From contig CM059624.1 in the NCBI GenBank assembly GCA_030435675.1, positions 6,162,769-6,226,768 of the forward strand: a stretch of DNA of 64,000 nt, in the 5' to 3' direction. Below are positions 52,213 to 61,213 of this stretch, piece after piece (within the stretch, counting starts at the first letter, position 1; each line of letters begins with the position of its first letter). Source of the stretch: Steinernema hermaphroditum (taxonomy: Eukaryota > Nematoda > Chromadorea > Rhabditida > Steinernematidae). The notes beneath the pieces are model-generated. The model searched no databases, had not been told where the DNA came from, and saw nothing but the letters and a program-made list of their open reading frames with translations. A program made the translations under genes and the position numbers.

Positions 52213-53666
52213 ATTTTGAAATTCAGACCGGTGAGAGACCGGTCGCTTTTCGTCATTTTTCGCTTCTCTTCTTCATTTTCCGACCGATCTCCCGTTTGGC
52301 TCTCACGCAAATGACATTCCCAACTTCTGTCTAAATGCCCTTTTTGGGCCACCTTGTATACATAGAAACTATTTGCTTTTGATATTGTCATATCATCGGT
52401 GTACCCTGTAGGACCATCACTGCAAACTTTCCAGAATGTCTTTAGAGGAAAAACGACCGACGGAACGCGAAGTGAAAGGATTTGAACGCTAAAAATAATA
52501 CGTGGTGACCGTAAGCAAACGACGATGAAGTGTCGTGGAGCGGTGATACGCGGAAGAAAACAACAATAACCCACGGTAAGGGCTTCGGCCTTCCTCTGTG
52601 CACTCACTGTCCGGCCCGCCGAACCACCTCCAGTTATTGTTGTTTGCTCGACCAAACAATCAAACGCGGATTTCAGTTGATAATATTTACTCTTTCATTA
52701 CAGGCCGCAGGCAACACGAGTCGGAGAGGAGAGAAAGCGGAAAGCAGTCACTCGGAACTGTTTAGATACGAAGGTGCATGGACAAATAGCGTTGAACATA
52801 TCAGAGAAGCATAGCAGAATAGAGTTCTTTAGACGTTGAGAAACGAAGGCTCGGAGAAGATGCTAGATGGGATGACGATCAGTCAAGAGGGAAACTGTCG
52901 TTAGGCGATCGCAGAACCTCAGAAGAACGTTCTTTCATTAACTCAAGGTCGGTTTATACACCTTGTGACAAGTCCGACTTATCCGGATGTATGCAAATTC
53001 CAGATTCGCACCATCGTTTGAAATGTTCATAAATGTTCATCATGGTCGTCTGTAGTGGCTTTTTGTTGCCTCCACGGCTTTTCCGCTAAAATACTTTTCC
53101 GCAACGATTTTTCCGCTAATTTCCGAAATACTCTACAGGGTAATCGCAGTAGGACCACCAATAAATAGTAGTGTATTCTTTCGTTCGAAGATGTTAAGAC
53201 TACAGGGCTCGCTTAAAATCAGTGGGCATAACTTTAAGCCAGAGCCTAAGCCAAGTCTAGAAGTTAAGCCACACGCAAAAATGAATACGGGGCTCGCTCG
53301 CCGCTCGCCCGCAATCCTAAATATCTAGGCATAGTCCTAAGCCCCCCAAAAGTCGTTTTCGCGGAAATGTCGTACACGCTTTTTCTTTCGCAGTTTGCAT
53401 AAAGTCACTTTAAAAGACAATTTCGAGCTGTCCAGTATTAATCTTCTTGTACGTTACCATTTCCTTCCTCTTGGGCATTCTTACCACTCCGATAGCGTTC
53501 CGATATCACTCGTCATCATAATTCGCAGTATTCTCCGTTTCCGAGCGCATACAATTCGTCTACATATGATGTCGATCGTTTCTTCAGAACAATAGGCATA
53601 CGACGGAAAATTGGAATTGTGACAGGTGAAAGATATCCACGATGCAGGTTCTTGATATTTGATAAT

Positions 53667-53700
53667 TATTGGGTTGAGTCATTGAAAATTTCGCATAGCG
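53667..53700 (+). mobile_element. Solo end of a mariner-type element
   Basis: TA followed by TTGGGTTGAGTCATTGAAAA is similar to the terminal repeat of the 31.2-kb element (19 of 23 bases). I could not find an opposing end within about 500 bases on either side or any transposase fragment, so this is a decayed or truncated relative. Confidence 0.35.
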
Positions 53701-55052
53701 CAAAAATCTAATAGTTTTGCATTATTTACGTCTTCGGCGAAATCAATGGGCACGTTGTTGAGAATAGTTAATTTTCACCCTACATTATGATTGACGACTT
53801 ACATAAAAAAACCATTGCATCGTTGACAAAGAGTCTAAAAGGCGGCCTTGTCGATCGAGTCGCAGTTTATTTTGTTGATTAATCGTGAAATGTGAACAAA
53901 TATTGTATACAGTATCTCAGTTACATTTCAGGATAAAGAGGAGCGGGCTATGGTGACGTGTTCATCTTCATTTTCCGATGCTATTCCGAAGAAGATCGTT
54001 AAAGGGTTAGATCGCCCTTCTTCCTCGACGCCCTCCTTGTCACGAAACCTCCAATAAACTAGATACTAAACCATATAGTCAGAAGCCTTTTCCTTATTCG
54101 CTATGTCATTCCGTTCCAGTCGAACCCGTTCCACGACGAAATAATAAAGCGTTTTCGTCCGTAGCCTGATCTGCATCATAGTTAATACTTTTTTGGAAGT
54201 ATCGAACCGGATCGGATAGAGCGCCAGAGAGGATCACGTTTCAGATACTCGAGGAGGAAACCTGCCGAGAGATAATCGCATCACCGCGCGGTTTGAGGAT
54301 TATTCCCAATTAGAACGGCGGCTCCGTTTGTCATCTCCAACGTCACGCGACGCTTTTTGTGCGAAAACCTGATCGCCTCGCCTAGCCTCCGGCGAGCGGA
54401 CGAGCTGCTTGAGGTCCGAGGTGTCAGATAGGATTTGGAAGCCGAAGTACCCATGCTGGGAGCGCAAATCTCAAATATTTGGGTCGCAGATCCGGTTGCC
54501 CCCGGGAGGGAATATAAACGTACGCGTAAGGCGCCGAGGCTACTTTGCGGATGTTCTTCTTGAGGGCTCCGCTTCATCGATGAGCTCCGGAACGGCGAAA
54601 ACAAGGCGCGGTCGCCCAGTTATCGACCGATTTCCCTCTCGGTAATCCACGCGCCATCGTTTTAATGATGGCGTCCCTCCCGCGATAGCCACTTTCGGTG
54701 TTACAACTGCATTCGATCCTTGTTTTCTGCTGTTCCTCTCCCAATAGGTTCCGGGATAATCCCTTTTTACGACCGAGTTGACCCTGCGGTCCGTGCACGT
54801 TCACCAGCATCTCCTCCGGATCGGTTTTTATCACGCGATCGGTTTCACTTTTCTCGGCCGGGACCCGCTCCGGCGACCCGTGCACTTCGCCCTTCGGGGG
54901 TTATATCCGCGCTGTTGCCCTTTGTCGCAAAATCAAAAACAAAGGTGCGCCTAAGGTCAGCCCGCATCTGCCCGCCGGCGATCGGCGGTCCCGCCCCGCG
55001 CGTCTTCGCATAATGGACTTTTTTGGAGGGACGAGTAATTGCGCGCTCGGGG

Positions 55053-55060
55053 TATTTAAG
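55053..55060 (+). promoter_or_regulatory. TATA-like box of ground-like gene A
   Basis: TATTTAAG lies 58 bases before the start codon at 55111. It is followed about 25 bases later by a TCACTTTCACTCA stretch that would suit a transcription start. A CTTTGCAG acceptor at 55101-55108, two bases before the ATG, could instead receive a spliced leader. Confidence 0.45.
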
Positions 55061-55110
55061 CGCCTCCGGTGGGTCACTTTCACTCATCCCTGGCGATCTT
55101 CTTTGCAGTA

Positions 55111-56069
55111 ATGGTCCGCGCCCTGAGTTCAGTCACCCTTCTGGTGATCGTCCCGCTCTTCGCCGAAGCCATCTTCTTCGGCAACAACAACTGCTGTTGT
55201 GGGTGTGCCCAGCCCCAGCCTTCCTCTTGTGGATGCCAGCAGCCAATCTGTCCCCCGCCGCAGCCTTGTCCTCCCCCTCCAGGTACCGAGCCTTAGCCCT
55301 TCTACCCAGAAGCACCCTCTTTCAGTGTGTCCTCCACCACCTCCTCCGGTCGCGTGCCCCGGCCCGCCTCCTCCTCCTCCCTGCCCTCCTCCACCAGGTG
55401 AGTTCCAACCGTAACCTCATCCTCATCTACCGTACCATCAGCCTGTCCTCCTCCTCCGGTCGCCGTCTGTCCCGCTCCTCAGCCGGTCTACGTCCAGAAC
55501 CCGTGCGCCAGCTCCGGTAAGGCCTCTTTTCATCGATCCCACTTGAATTCTACCTTCCAGGCTGTTCCTCCTACGCCACTGGCACCTACTCGGCCGCCCC
55601 GGCCAGCTCCGGGTGCCGCACTCGCTACGTCGTCATCCGCGCTCCCACCGCCACCTTCAACGGCGAGGTGAAGCCCGCCCTCATCAACACCATTCAGTCG
55701 AGTGTCGCCGCCACTGAAACCGACGAGGTGCAGGGCGCCTCGCCCGGAGCCGCCGACGGCTACCGGAAGGCCCGCGGCGCGCCGACCCTCAACGAGCCCA
55801 AGTGCAACAGCAAAGAGCTGAAGGAGCTCATCGAGGAGGCGAGTCACGACACTCCCTTCACCGTCTAATCCGCGCGCCTTTAGAACATCGTGCCCAACAA
55901 CCCCGTGGAGTCAAAACGCAAAATCCACAAATCGGCGATTTCCGCTATCGACACCGCCATCGTCGACGTGATCTGCAGCGACTCCGGATTCACCTACATC
56001 GTGTCGACGGCGGAGCACTGCGAAGCCCAGAAGGAAGGTGTCATCTGCTTCGCCTACAAACGGCCCTAG
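55111..56069 (+). CDS. Secreted ground-like domain protein (grl family), gene A
   Basis: Five exons: 55111-55282, 55326-55397, 55442-55516, 55561-55838 and 55884-56069. They encode 260 residues. A signal peptide (about residues 1-20, hydrophobic TLLVIVPLFAEA) is followed by Cys-rich and Pro/Cys-rich segments, then SGCRTRYVVIR. The C-terminal ground-like domain (about 187-258) has cysteines 188, 230, 245 and 254 and the VDVICS and GVICFAY blocks. Ground-like proteins are hedgehog-related secreted proteins of nematodes, linked to cuticle and epithelia. The three 5' introns are tiny, all phase 1, and separate Pro-rich repeats, so exon gain or loss would keep the frame. The last intron (55839-55883) starts with GC, not GT; the alignment to gene B fixes this junction between EE and NIVP. 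Confidence 0.85.
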
Positions 56070-56137
56070 GCGCTGAGTGGTAGCAGCCTCTTCTCAAACT
56101 GTGTGTACAAATCGTCGATGCATCCATCTGCACCCAT

Positions 56138-56143
56138 AATAAA
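56138..56143 (+). terminator. Polyadenylation signal of ground-like gene A
   Basis: AATAAA, 69 bases after the stop codon of gene A at 56069 and about 165 bases before the start of the next small gene on the same strand. Confidence 0.7.
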
Positions 56144-56307
56144 TACCTTTAATCACTCCGAAGATCCTTTGATCAGAGACAGTTTGCAGAGCGCATTGTC
56201 TTTGAAGGGTCGGTGCACTTTGCGGACTGTCTCAACACTGACACGCTCTGCATGTTCTTCCACCCCTCATTTCACGGAAGAGTCCTCTGTCGAGCGGTGG
56301 TACGAAG

Positions 56308-56589
56308 ATGACGTCGTCAACGCAGCCGATCGAAACCGCGAGCACTTCGAAGCCGAGCGACTGCGCGCCCTCTTCGACGGCGAGTGAATCCGACGCACGT
56401 CTGAAGGGATGGGAAGTAAACATGCTCTGGAGGCGAGATGGCCACATCGAACACGACCTTCGTTTGGAGTGGAGCAAGCGGGAGAAAGCTTTCATCGAGT
56501 CGCTCGCCTCTTGCAGTGCCAGTACAGGTTAGCTTCTTCTAAACGGGCTGAAAACTACTCATCCCATTTCAGATGAGAAGAGCCGTTGA
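56308..56589 (+). CDS. Small charged protein of unknown function, 78 residues
   Basis: Two exons, 56308-56527 and 56573-56589, join in phase 1 (ACAG|GTTAGC ... CCATTTCAG|AT). The protein has a Ser/Thr-rich start and a charged C-terminal half (WRRDGHIEHDLRLEWSKREK). It has no signal peptide or membrane segment. A polyadenylation AATAAA follows at 56628. It sits just downstream of ground-like gene A on the same strand, with an acceptor-like GTTTGCAG ending near 56189. That layout is typical of a second operon cistron spliced to an SL2-type leader. I do not recognise the family. A short ATG frame upstream (56250) makes the start choice uncertain. Confidence 0.5.
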
Positions 56590-56627
56590 AGCCGGAGCAA
56601 TCGATTGGTCCATGTAAACTGTGTTGA

Positions 56628-56633
56628 AATAAA
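56628..56633 (+). terminator. Polyadenylation signal of the 78-residue gene
   Basis: AATAAA 39 bases after the TGA at 56589, supporting a real transcript end here. Confidence 0.6.
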
Positions 56634-56845
56634 TGCGATCGCCCTCTCATTCTTATTTCGACATTGATTAGGGGGTAGTTTGTGAAGATATTTCAGAATA
56701 TCATGGCTATGAGTTGATAGGTTGATGTTGACTGGCAACTTTACCAAGTTTTTCTTTGTAAGACGTGCTGGTGTGAAATGTCCTGTGAGAAGTCTCACCC
56801 TTTCTTCGATAACAAATGACTAATAAGTTATCATAACAGAAAGCG

Positions 56846-57703
56846 ATGAACTCGGTCCCATTCTTCTTCTGTGACGACGTTTGCCGCCAGCTGAAGTCGC
56901 TTGACGAACCCCTCGATCTGGGTGGTCGATGGAAGTGTGCTGCCTCAGAACATCGTGAAAGGCGCCACGATGTTTTGTTCGCTGTAGGAGCAACAAATCA
57001 TCCCACAAAATGCAAATACGTGTTCGATTATTACGGCCCTATAACCTTTAAAGAGTTCCAGCAGCTTGACAGTCGCTATGTGCGTATAACTGAAATCTCT
57101 TATGGAGGCTATCGCATACGATCTTGGACAGAAATCGACGTCGCCGAGCTGGGTCGGACTATCATACCATTCATTGTGCCATTCATCTCAGAAAAGTCGC
57201 ATTTTACGTTTAGTTCCCGTGATGGCATGAATTCCGTTCATGAAGGCATACTCACAGAACTCGGAAATTATTGCAGATTCGAAAAAGTAGGAATTTTTGA
57301 ACATTGCAGTGTAACAGAAACGTTTCTCAAAAAACAGGTGACGGCTCAAAAGATCACCGATCTATGGCTAGGAGAGCAGCGGTGCATGACTAACCTACGA
57401 CTCATATTGAACAACATGGAGAATCTCACTTATATCACGGTGATCTTTGACTACCTGGACCAGCAGACAGAACTGATGGAGCACCTTCTGGCACGTTGGA
57501 GGAGAGGAGATTTCCTTGGGAAGTTTGTCAGCATCATGTTAAGGAAAAGCAACCTCTCGGACCTACCAAGACCGAAGATCCATAGTGATGAAACTCTATC
57601 GCAAACCCAAGAAAAGTGGAACATCATCCACGCCACACGAGGTTTCTTTGACGTTTCCTCTCAAGCAGATCTGCATATTCGCATTGCTCTAACTCTGTTT
57701 TAA
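56846..57703 (+). CDS. Orphan nematode protein, 285 residues
   Basis: A single uninterrupted frame begins MNSVPFFFCDDVCRQL and ends IRIALTLF. A CATAACAG acceptor-like site lies just before the ATG, suiting a trans-spliced leader, and ATTAAA follows at 57716. There is no signal peptide and no transmembrane segment. The N-terminal pattern (MxSVPFxFCDxV) and overall look resemble large, poorly described worm families related to F-box-associated proteins, as I recall from Steinernema-type genomes, but no F-box is visible. Intronless members of such families usually arise by recent gene expansion. Function is unknown. Confidence 0.75.
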   Translation: MNSVPFFFCDDVCRQLKSLDEPLDLGGRWKCAASEHRERRHDVLFAVGATNHPTKCKYVFDYYGPITFKEFQQLDSRYVRITEISYGGYRIRSWTEIDVAELGRTIIPFIVPFISEKSHFTFSSRDGMNSVHEGILTELGNYCRFEKVGIFEHCSVTETFLKKQVTAQKITDLWLGEQRCMTNLRLILNNMENLTYITVIFDYLDQQTELMEHLLARWRRGDFLGKFVSIMLRKSNLSDLPRPKIHSDETLSQTQEKWNIIHATRGFFDVSSQADLHIRIALTLF

Positions 57704-57715
57704 TAGAAACTGTTT

Positions 57716-57721
57716 ATTAAA
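57716..57721 (+). terminator. Polyadenylation signal (ATTAAA) of the orphan gene
   Basis: A variant signal 13 bases after the stop codon at 57703. The facing gene on the minus strand ends at 57910 with its own signal at 57887-57892, so the two genes converge over less than 200 bases. Confidence 0.5.
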
Positions 57722-57886
57722 CTGACGATGGGGCAAGATCGGGCCTTTTATTGTGTATGTAAGGGGACACCAGAGAGATTCTTCTATGCAAGCACTCAAG
57801 CGTACGAGAAAAGAAACACCAAACAGGGTAGACAGCTTTATGTAGACAGTAAAAATGAGTGGCAAACCCGATTTCGCTTAATTAGT

Positions 57887-57892
57887 TTTATT
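57887..57892 (-). terminator. Polyadenylation signal of the isomerase-like gene
   Basis: AATAAA on the minus strand, 17 bases after the stop codon at 57910. Confidence 0.65.
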
Positions 57893-57909
57893 TGCTGACA
57901 ACGAATCTG

Positions 57910-59041
57910 TCAATATTCGTCGAATTCGAGTTTTTCGTCGGAATCTTCCATCTCCTTCAACGATTCCTTGACGTCTTCCGATTGTACGCTCAGCATTCTG
58001 ATCGCGTTGCCAAACTTTTCAGCGTCCTTCCGCTTCCGATCTCGCGCAAAGTTCAGAATCATCTTCGACGCTTGCATGGCAACGGGACTCTTGTCTGCGA
58101 TCACATCAGCCATTTTGAGCGCGGCGGTCACAAGATCCTTTTGCGAATCGTAAATAGTCGAAACGAAGCCTAAAATCGCCAATCATTATTGCATATATAT
58201 TACCAAGAGGGGCAACGTACAGTGCTTCAGTGCCTCCGCAGCGTCGAACTTTCTTCCCGTGAAGGCTATATCGCGGAGCCAGCTGGAGTGTTTACAGATC
58301 TTCGGGAAGCGACTCAGTGGGCCGTAGTCGGCGATCACCGCGATGTCGACCTCCTTGAGAGCGAACATGGCGTTGTGCGTGGAGAGGCGAATGTCGCAAG
58401 CGGTGGCGAGGCCAAAGCCACCGCCGATGCACTGACCATGGATGGCAGCGATCACCGGCTTGGGGCATTTCTCGATCGCCGAGAGCGTCTTCTGGCAACA
58501 CTCGATGCGTTGACGGAGAGTCAGTGACTGGCGCGCAATGTCATCTTTCTTTTTCTCCAAGTCGGTGATGATTTCCCTGTATTCTAAACATGGTACGTAT
58601 TAGAAACTGGTATCCTGATACTTGCTAAAGAGCATCCTGAAGGTGTTAGCACACAGACACTTTAACGGCTGATGGAAATTTTAGGGCTTCTGAGTTAAGG
58701 TATTTCACAAGCCCGTGCAATCAAAGAATGACTCTGCGAACAAAACATCTTCGGGTTGCTCAAAATCCCAGCATTCACCAGCCCTTTACCGTTCATGTCG
58801 ATTCCAGAGCAGAAGTGTTCTCCATCACCCGACAGAACCACAACGCGCGTTTTCGGATCCGTGCTGAGGAACTTGAACGCCTCATATATTTCACTGAATT
58901 AGAGCCTTCCAGAGTTAGTCGGAAAACCTTCACTCACCTCCACATCTTCAGGTTTATCGAATTTCCCCTCTCGCGGAAGCGAAGCCGCACGACGGAGACG
59001 AACTCGTCGGTGCGCACCACGATGTACTCGAAGTCTTCCAT
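57910..59041 (-). CDS. Enoyl-CoA hydratase/isomerase family, ECH1-like (dienoyl-CoA isomerase)
   Basis: Four minus-strand exons, 58938-59041, 58790-58893, 58221-58583 and 57910-58169, total 831 bases and 276 residues. All junction phases match. Crotonase-fold features are the substrate/oxyanion segment HFCSGIDM (61-68), CIGGGFGLATACDIR (121-135) and KEVDIAVIADYGPLSRFPK (146-164). The last block is typical of delta(3,5)-delta(2,4)-dienoyl-CoA isomerase (ECH1), which moves double bonds during oxidation of unsaturated fatty acids. Relative to rat ECH1 (catalytic Asp176, Glu196, Asp204), the Glu (147) and second Asp (155) are present. The first Asp position is Gly127, so activity may be changed. 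No C-terminal SKL peroxisome signal and no clear mitochondrial presequence is seen. Confidence 0.85.
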
Positions 59042-59782
59042 GCCGCGACAAACCGATAGCGTGCTCGCTCAAAACATAAATGATCGCTGTTCCCCTTTCA
59101 TTCTGTCTAGTGGCGTCTTCTTTTTCAGTCAGATTCACCGAGGAGGCGGTCGAGCGCGAGGTGAAGGAACGGAGCGCGCCAGACACAGACACAGACAGTA
59201 GTGGTGGGACCAAAAGTAGTGGAAGGTGTGGACATCAGAGATTTTTTTCCTTTTTGGGGAGATTTTCAGGAAGAGATTTTCACAGCTGATGGTCGGATTT
59301 AACTCCTGTTCCAGTTTGCGTGGGTTACACCGTGCAACACGCTATGCTGTACTTCTGATAATGCGTATCGCAACGAATCTTTTTTCTTGTTCAAATGTGT
59401 TTTTCCATTCAGTGCTTCAGTCAGTACTCGTTGCTTTAATTTATGCTTTTGTTTAATGCTAGGTAGGAAGCTATGACTTGAACCGGTATCAGTCGCACTT
59501 AATTGAGTATAGCGCAATTGTTCTTCAATTGGTTGTGCGTTTGAACCATGCAGATTGAACCTTTCGAACAGATTTTGAATGATTTACTCAGCTCTCGTTC
59601 CTGCTATTGTCACAAAAGTCACTAGCGGAACTATCTAAGCATCTCACACAACCGCGTCTTTTTAAAGCTACGGATGGTCTGTTGCTACAGCTACTTTCTC
59701 TCGCGTGCTGCCAATGCCAAATATTGTCATTTTTATTGTATAACAACACATTATTTTCAGGACTTATCTACTAACACCCGGC
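59042..59782. other. Divergent intergenic region between the isomerase-like and phosphatase genes
   Basis: 740 bases separate the two divergent starts and should hold both promoters. No TATA box is obvious. A TTATTTTCAG acceptor at 59751-59760 lies 22 bases before the phosphatase ATG and probably receives a spliced leader or closes a 5'-UTR intron. No TACGGTA motif is present. Confidence 0.5.
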
Positions 59783-60780
59783 ATGGATCTCGACAGATGG
59801 ATCACCCGATTGACCTATGGAGACATTCTTACCGAGACCGAGGTCAAGATGCTCTGCGATAAGGTACACCAGTTTCAACTTTGTCTGCTATATGTTTTCT
59901 CTTTTACCAGGTTAAGGAGATCCTTTCGAAGGAGCCCACTCTGATCCGGGTTTCTTCGCCAGTAGTGGTCTGCGGAGACACACATGGTCAGCACAACGAC
60001 GTTGTAAATCTCTTCCGGATAGGTGGATTTCCTGCGGACACAAAGTACCTATTTATGGGAGACTACGTCGATCGGGGCAGGATGTCCGTGGAAGTCATAT
60101 CGCTCCTCTTTTGTTACAAAGTGAAAATTTCGAGCTGTTCTGGTCATATAGCTCTGTATTCCAGATCAAACACCCGTCGACGTTCTACTTGCTGCGCGGT
60201 AACCACGAAAGTCGGGAGCTGACAAAAGTGTACACCTTCTTCGACGAGTGTTTCGGCAAATACAACAACACTCGAGTTTGGACGATGTTCACAGACGCTT
60301 TCGAATATCTCCCGCTCAGTGGCGTCGTGGACGATCGAGTCGTGTGCATGCACGGAGGCCTCTCGCCCGCCGGCTTCACTCTGGACAACATCGCCAACGT
60401 CGATCGCATCAAGGAGCCTCCGAAGTACGGCATCATGACACATCTGCTGTGGTCAGACCCTGGACAGCAGCAAGGTTGGAAGGATTCGAATCGGAAGGGG
60501 TACTACGCCTTCGGACCCAACGTCACGGCGCAGTTTTTGCACGTGAACGGACTGGAGTTCATCAGTCGTGCCCATCAGGTCCAGCAGAAGGTGAGTTCTC
60601 CGCTTCATGTGCATGGTGATTAAGCAACTGCTTTAGGGATACAGATGGCATCACAACAACCAGTGTGTCACCGTGTTCTCCGCGCCCTACTACTGTAGGA
60701 TGACCAATAGAGCAGCCATAATGCGCTTGGACGAAACCAAAAGCCCGCAGTTTGAAGTCTTCGGTCAATCTGACTTCTAG
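59783..60780 (+). CDS. Divergent PP2A/PP4/PP6-type Ser/Thr protein phosphatase
   Basis: Four exons, 59783-59863, 59911-60120, 60165-60590 and 60637-60780, all phase 0, give 286 residues. The N-terminus ([11 protein letters not shown]...[12 protein letters not shown]) is PP2A-like. Metal and catalytic residues are intact: GDTHGQ (D50, H52), GDYVDRG (D78), RGNHES (N110, H111), HGGLSP (H160) and SRAHQ (H234). The usual SAPNYC is SAPYYC, and the protein ends [10 protein letters not shown]. The conserved PP2A-type C-terminal tail ending in DYFL, which is methylated and used for holoenzyme assembly, is absent. Some blocks ([17 protein letters not shown]) look more like PP1. It is probably one of the fast-evolving nematode phosphatases, many of them expressed in the male germline. 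It should be catalytically able but regulated differently from true PP2A. Confidence 0.88.
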
Positions 60781-61174
60781 CGTTTTTCAGAACTATCTGT
60801 GTCATATCTGCCGAGAGTAAATCATTGTACATACTAATTCATTGTGTTTCTCTTCAGTTACCATAATCACCGTCTTTTCCAGGGTCCATTGTTCGGCCAA
60901 GACTACCGAGAAATCCGAACAGCGGCGTTTTCATTGCGGCGACGACAAAATAAATCATGGAAATGACGATGAAGCGCGCCTAACATGTCCGAATAAGGAT
61001 ATTTTCGCTTTCCCAGATCCTTTCCCGAGTCGCCGCAACGTAATCGCTTCGCCCGAAGGCCCTTCCTCCGACTGTCAATTGTCCGCAATCTCGCCCCTGT
61101 GGATCAACAAACAGTCGTCGCCAGTTGCACAACGCCGCCTTCGGCGATCCAAACTTGATTCCAGAAGCGCGACC

Positions 61175-61180
61175 TATAAA
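61175..61180 (+). promoter_or_regulatory. TATA box of ground-like gene B
   Basis: TATAAA lies 39 bases before the start codon at 61214, so the leader would be only about 5-15 bases long if transcription starts 25-30 bases downstream. Gene A has a matching TATTTAAG, so the two paralogues appear to share a TATA-type promoter. The 60781-61174 spacer holds no recognisable gene. Confidence 0.55.
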
Positions 61181-61213
61181 GCCTCGGCGGCCACTGCAGA
61201 GCCGTTGTCCGCG

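Larger units (their letters stand above)
24166..55050. other. About 31 kb without a supported gene
   Basis: I found no recognisable protein family on either strand between the DM gene and the first ground-like gene. Open frames of 150-200 codons occur in GC-rich patches (for example 40234-40918, 44421-45000 and 47631-48224, minus strand). They are often open in two or three frames at once and lack family motifs. The region holds one inverted-repeat transposon, several duplications, many TACGGTA copies and many GTAAACA sequences. It is upstream of the DM gene and could be its regulatory domain or hold undetected 5' exons or non-coding RNAs. Confidence 0.5.

Noticed and set aside
60842..61213. 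N-terminal extension of ground-like gene B to an ATG at 60842
   Set aside because: The extension places a clear signal peptide 124 residues inside the protein and reads through a TATA box. The ATG at 61214 fits both the signal peptide and the promoter.
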